Origin: Lentisphaeria bacterium
GTDB taxonomy: Bacteria; Verrucomicrobiota; Lentisphaeria; Victivallales; UBA1829
Direction of reading: 5' to 3'
Length of the DNA stretch: 7,294 bases
Assembly (NCBI GenBank): GCA_017623265.1
Contig: JAGAPM010000003.1
Span: 1 to 7,294, forward strand
The notes under the pieces: generated by a model
What the model was told of the DNA's origin: nothing
Seen by the model: the letters and a program-made list of their open reading frames with translations, nothing else
Database searches by the model: none
Shown: positions 6,228-7,294 of the stretch, in pieces
Layout of the letters: every line of letters begins with the position of its first letter
Position numbering within the stretch: the stretch's first letter is position 1
Translations under genes and position numbers: made by a program

Positions 6228-7294
6228 ATGGCAGACGAAAAACGCAATATTTTCGGCGGGAAAGAGGGATTCCATGCAGACGGGACCCGGAACATTTTTA
6301 ACACAGAAAAACGGATCAAACTGGGGATCTGGGGTCTGGGCCGCGGTGGCAGTTTTGTGGCGTGCGCCAAAGATCTGAATATCGATGTGGTCGCCGGATG
6401 CGATTTCAGCCCGTACATCCGGGAAAAATTCTCAAAACATAATCCGGATGTGTTCGTAACGGACAACGAAGATGAATTCCTGAGCATGGATATCGATGCC
6501 GTTCTGGTGGCGACATTCTTCCCCTCCCATGTGGAACACTGCATCAAGGCACTGAACGCCGGAAAACACGTGATGTGCGAAGTCACATCCTTCATGAAGC
6601 CTTCGGATGGCGTCCGCCTGGTCGAAGCCGTGGAAAAGAGCGGAAAAGTTTACAATCTACTGGAAAATTATCCGTTCGCAAAGAAAAATATGTTTGCCCG
6701 GAAGTTGTGGCAGGACGGTCTGTTCGGGGAATTTGTCTATGCCGAATATGATTATCACCATGACTGCCGTACCCTCCAGTACACTTATGTGGACAGCTCC
6801 CCGCTGGAAAACGGTTGGGAACTGCATAACTGGCGTTCCTGGCTGAACGGCCATTATTACAACACCCACTCTCTCGGTCCCGTTATGCAGATCACCGGTC
6901 TGCGCCCCGTGGACGTTTCTGCGCCCCCGATCTCCGTAAAACAACCGGGCTGTATTCTGCCGGGCGGCCCCTGTCTTTCCGTTGTCAAAATGGAAAACGG
7001 CGGTATCATGCGGAACCTGATGGGGGCGTCCAGCCACGACACTCATACCAGACGGATCTGGGGAAGTAAAGGCGCATTTGATTTCTCCGAAGCAGAAGAA
7101 AAGATCTATTTCGGAGCCACCGGACACGGCAAAGGCTACAAAATCAAAACCGAATGGCCCGAACTGGGCGAACTCGCCGATACCATGGGCCACGGCGGCG
7201 GCGACTTCTGGGAACTCTATTACTTCGCACGGGAAATCCTCACCGGCGAAAAAGCACCGTGGAATATCTACGCAGCGTGCGATGTGACCCAGAT
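6228..7294 (+). CDS. Gfo/Idh/MocA family NAD(P)-dependent oxidoreductase, GH109-like variant (3' end beyond window)
   Basis: The frame is open for 355 codons from the ATG at 6228 and continues past the right edge. After a 30-residue N-terminal extension the Rossmann fold starts with KLGIWGLGRGG (31-41; G36, G38 and G41 of GxGxxG), followed by AGCDFSP (56-62). AVLVATFFPSHVEHCIKALNAGKHVMCEV spans 91-119. The canonical EKP catalytic lysine motif is replaced by EVT (118-120). LLEN (144-147), THSLGP (213-218) and GHGGGDFWELYYF (321-333) follow in the alpha/beta C-terminal domain. EV(P/T), LEN and HxLGP resemble GH109 alpha-N-acetylgalactosaminidases, which use bound NAD in a redox-elimination mechanism. 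The protein may therefore be a glycosidase or a sugar dehydrogenase. No Tat or Sec signal is present, unlike many GH109 enzymes, so it is probably cytoplasmic. AAGGA at 6214-6218 supports the start. A separate promoter is possible because of the 140-bp gap with direct repeats. Confidence 0.9.
   Translation, partial: MADEKRNIFGGKEGFHADGTRNIFNTEKRIKLGIWGLGRGGSFVACAKDLNIDVVAGCDFSPYIREKFSKHNPDVFVTDNEDEFLSMDIDAVLVATFFPSHVEHCIKALNAGKHVMCEVTSFMKPSDGVRLVEAVEKSGKVYNLLENYPFAKKNMFARKLWQDGLFGEFVYAEYDYHHDCRTLQYTYVDSSPLENGWELHNWRSWLNGHYYNTHSLGPVMQITGLRPVDVSAPPISVKQPGCILPGGPCLSVVKMENGGIMRNLMGASSHDTHTRRIWGSKGAFDFSEAEEKIYFGATGHGKGYKIKTEWPELGELADTMGHGGGDFWELYYFAREILTGEKAPWNIYAACDVTQ

Overview
The window looks like a carbohydrate-utilisation locus from a bacterial chromosome. 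It holds five genes, two truncated by the window edges, and almost no non-coding sequence. The mix is a GH78-like rhamnosidase, a GH123/DUF4091-type protein, a TIM-barrel sugar isomerase, a GH29 fucosidase and a Gfo/Idh/MocA dehydrogenase. With moderately GC-rich coding sequence, short AT-rich intergenic gaps and no SusC/SusD pair in view, this fits a glycan-degrading member of the Lentisphaerota (Victivallis-like) or another PVC-group gut or environmental bacterium. That placement is an inference from gene content; there is no rRNA or marker gene to confirm it.

Layout. Two genes lie on the minus strand and are read leftwards: the DUF4091/GH123-like gene (1758-3419), then, 12 bp downstream, the GH78-like gene (1745 down to the left edge, C-terminus missing). 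A 207-bp divergent control region (3420-3626) follows. It has a plausible sigma-70 promoter in each direction, a strong Shine-Dalgarno site for each first gene and a tandem TTCATAYTTT element. Three genes lie on the plus strand: the sugar isomerase/epimerase (3627-4388), the GH29 alpha-L-fucosidase (4405-6087, 16-bp gap) and, after a 140-bp gap, a Gfo/Idh/MocA oxidoreductase (6228 to the right edge, C-terminus missing). The 140-bp gap carries a perfect 16-bp direct repeat with a 21-bp period, the geometry of a two-half-site activator operator.

How the genes may work together. None of the five predicted proteins begins with a signal peptide, lipobox or Tat motif, so all are predicted to be cytoplasmic. 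The likely picture is import of small hetero-oligosaccharides, perhaps containing fucose, rhamnose (or a similar sugar) and possibly N-acetylhexosamine, followed by intracellular trimming. The isomerase and dehydrogenase would then process the released sugars or take part in oxidation-dependent glycoside cleavage. The dehydrogenase lacks the usual EKP lysine and has motifs resembling the NAD-dependent GH109 glycosidases, so it may itself be a glycosidase. The substrate is not determined by the sequence. Long open frames antisense to the real genes are composition shadows and are not annotated.
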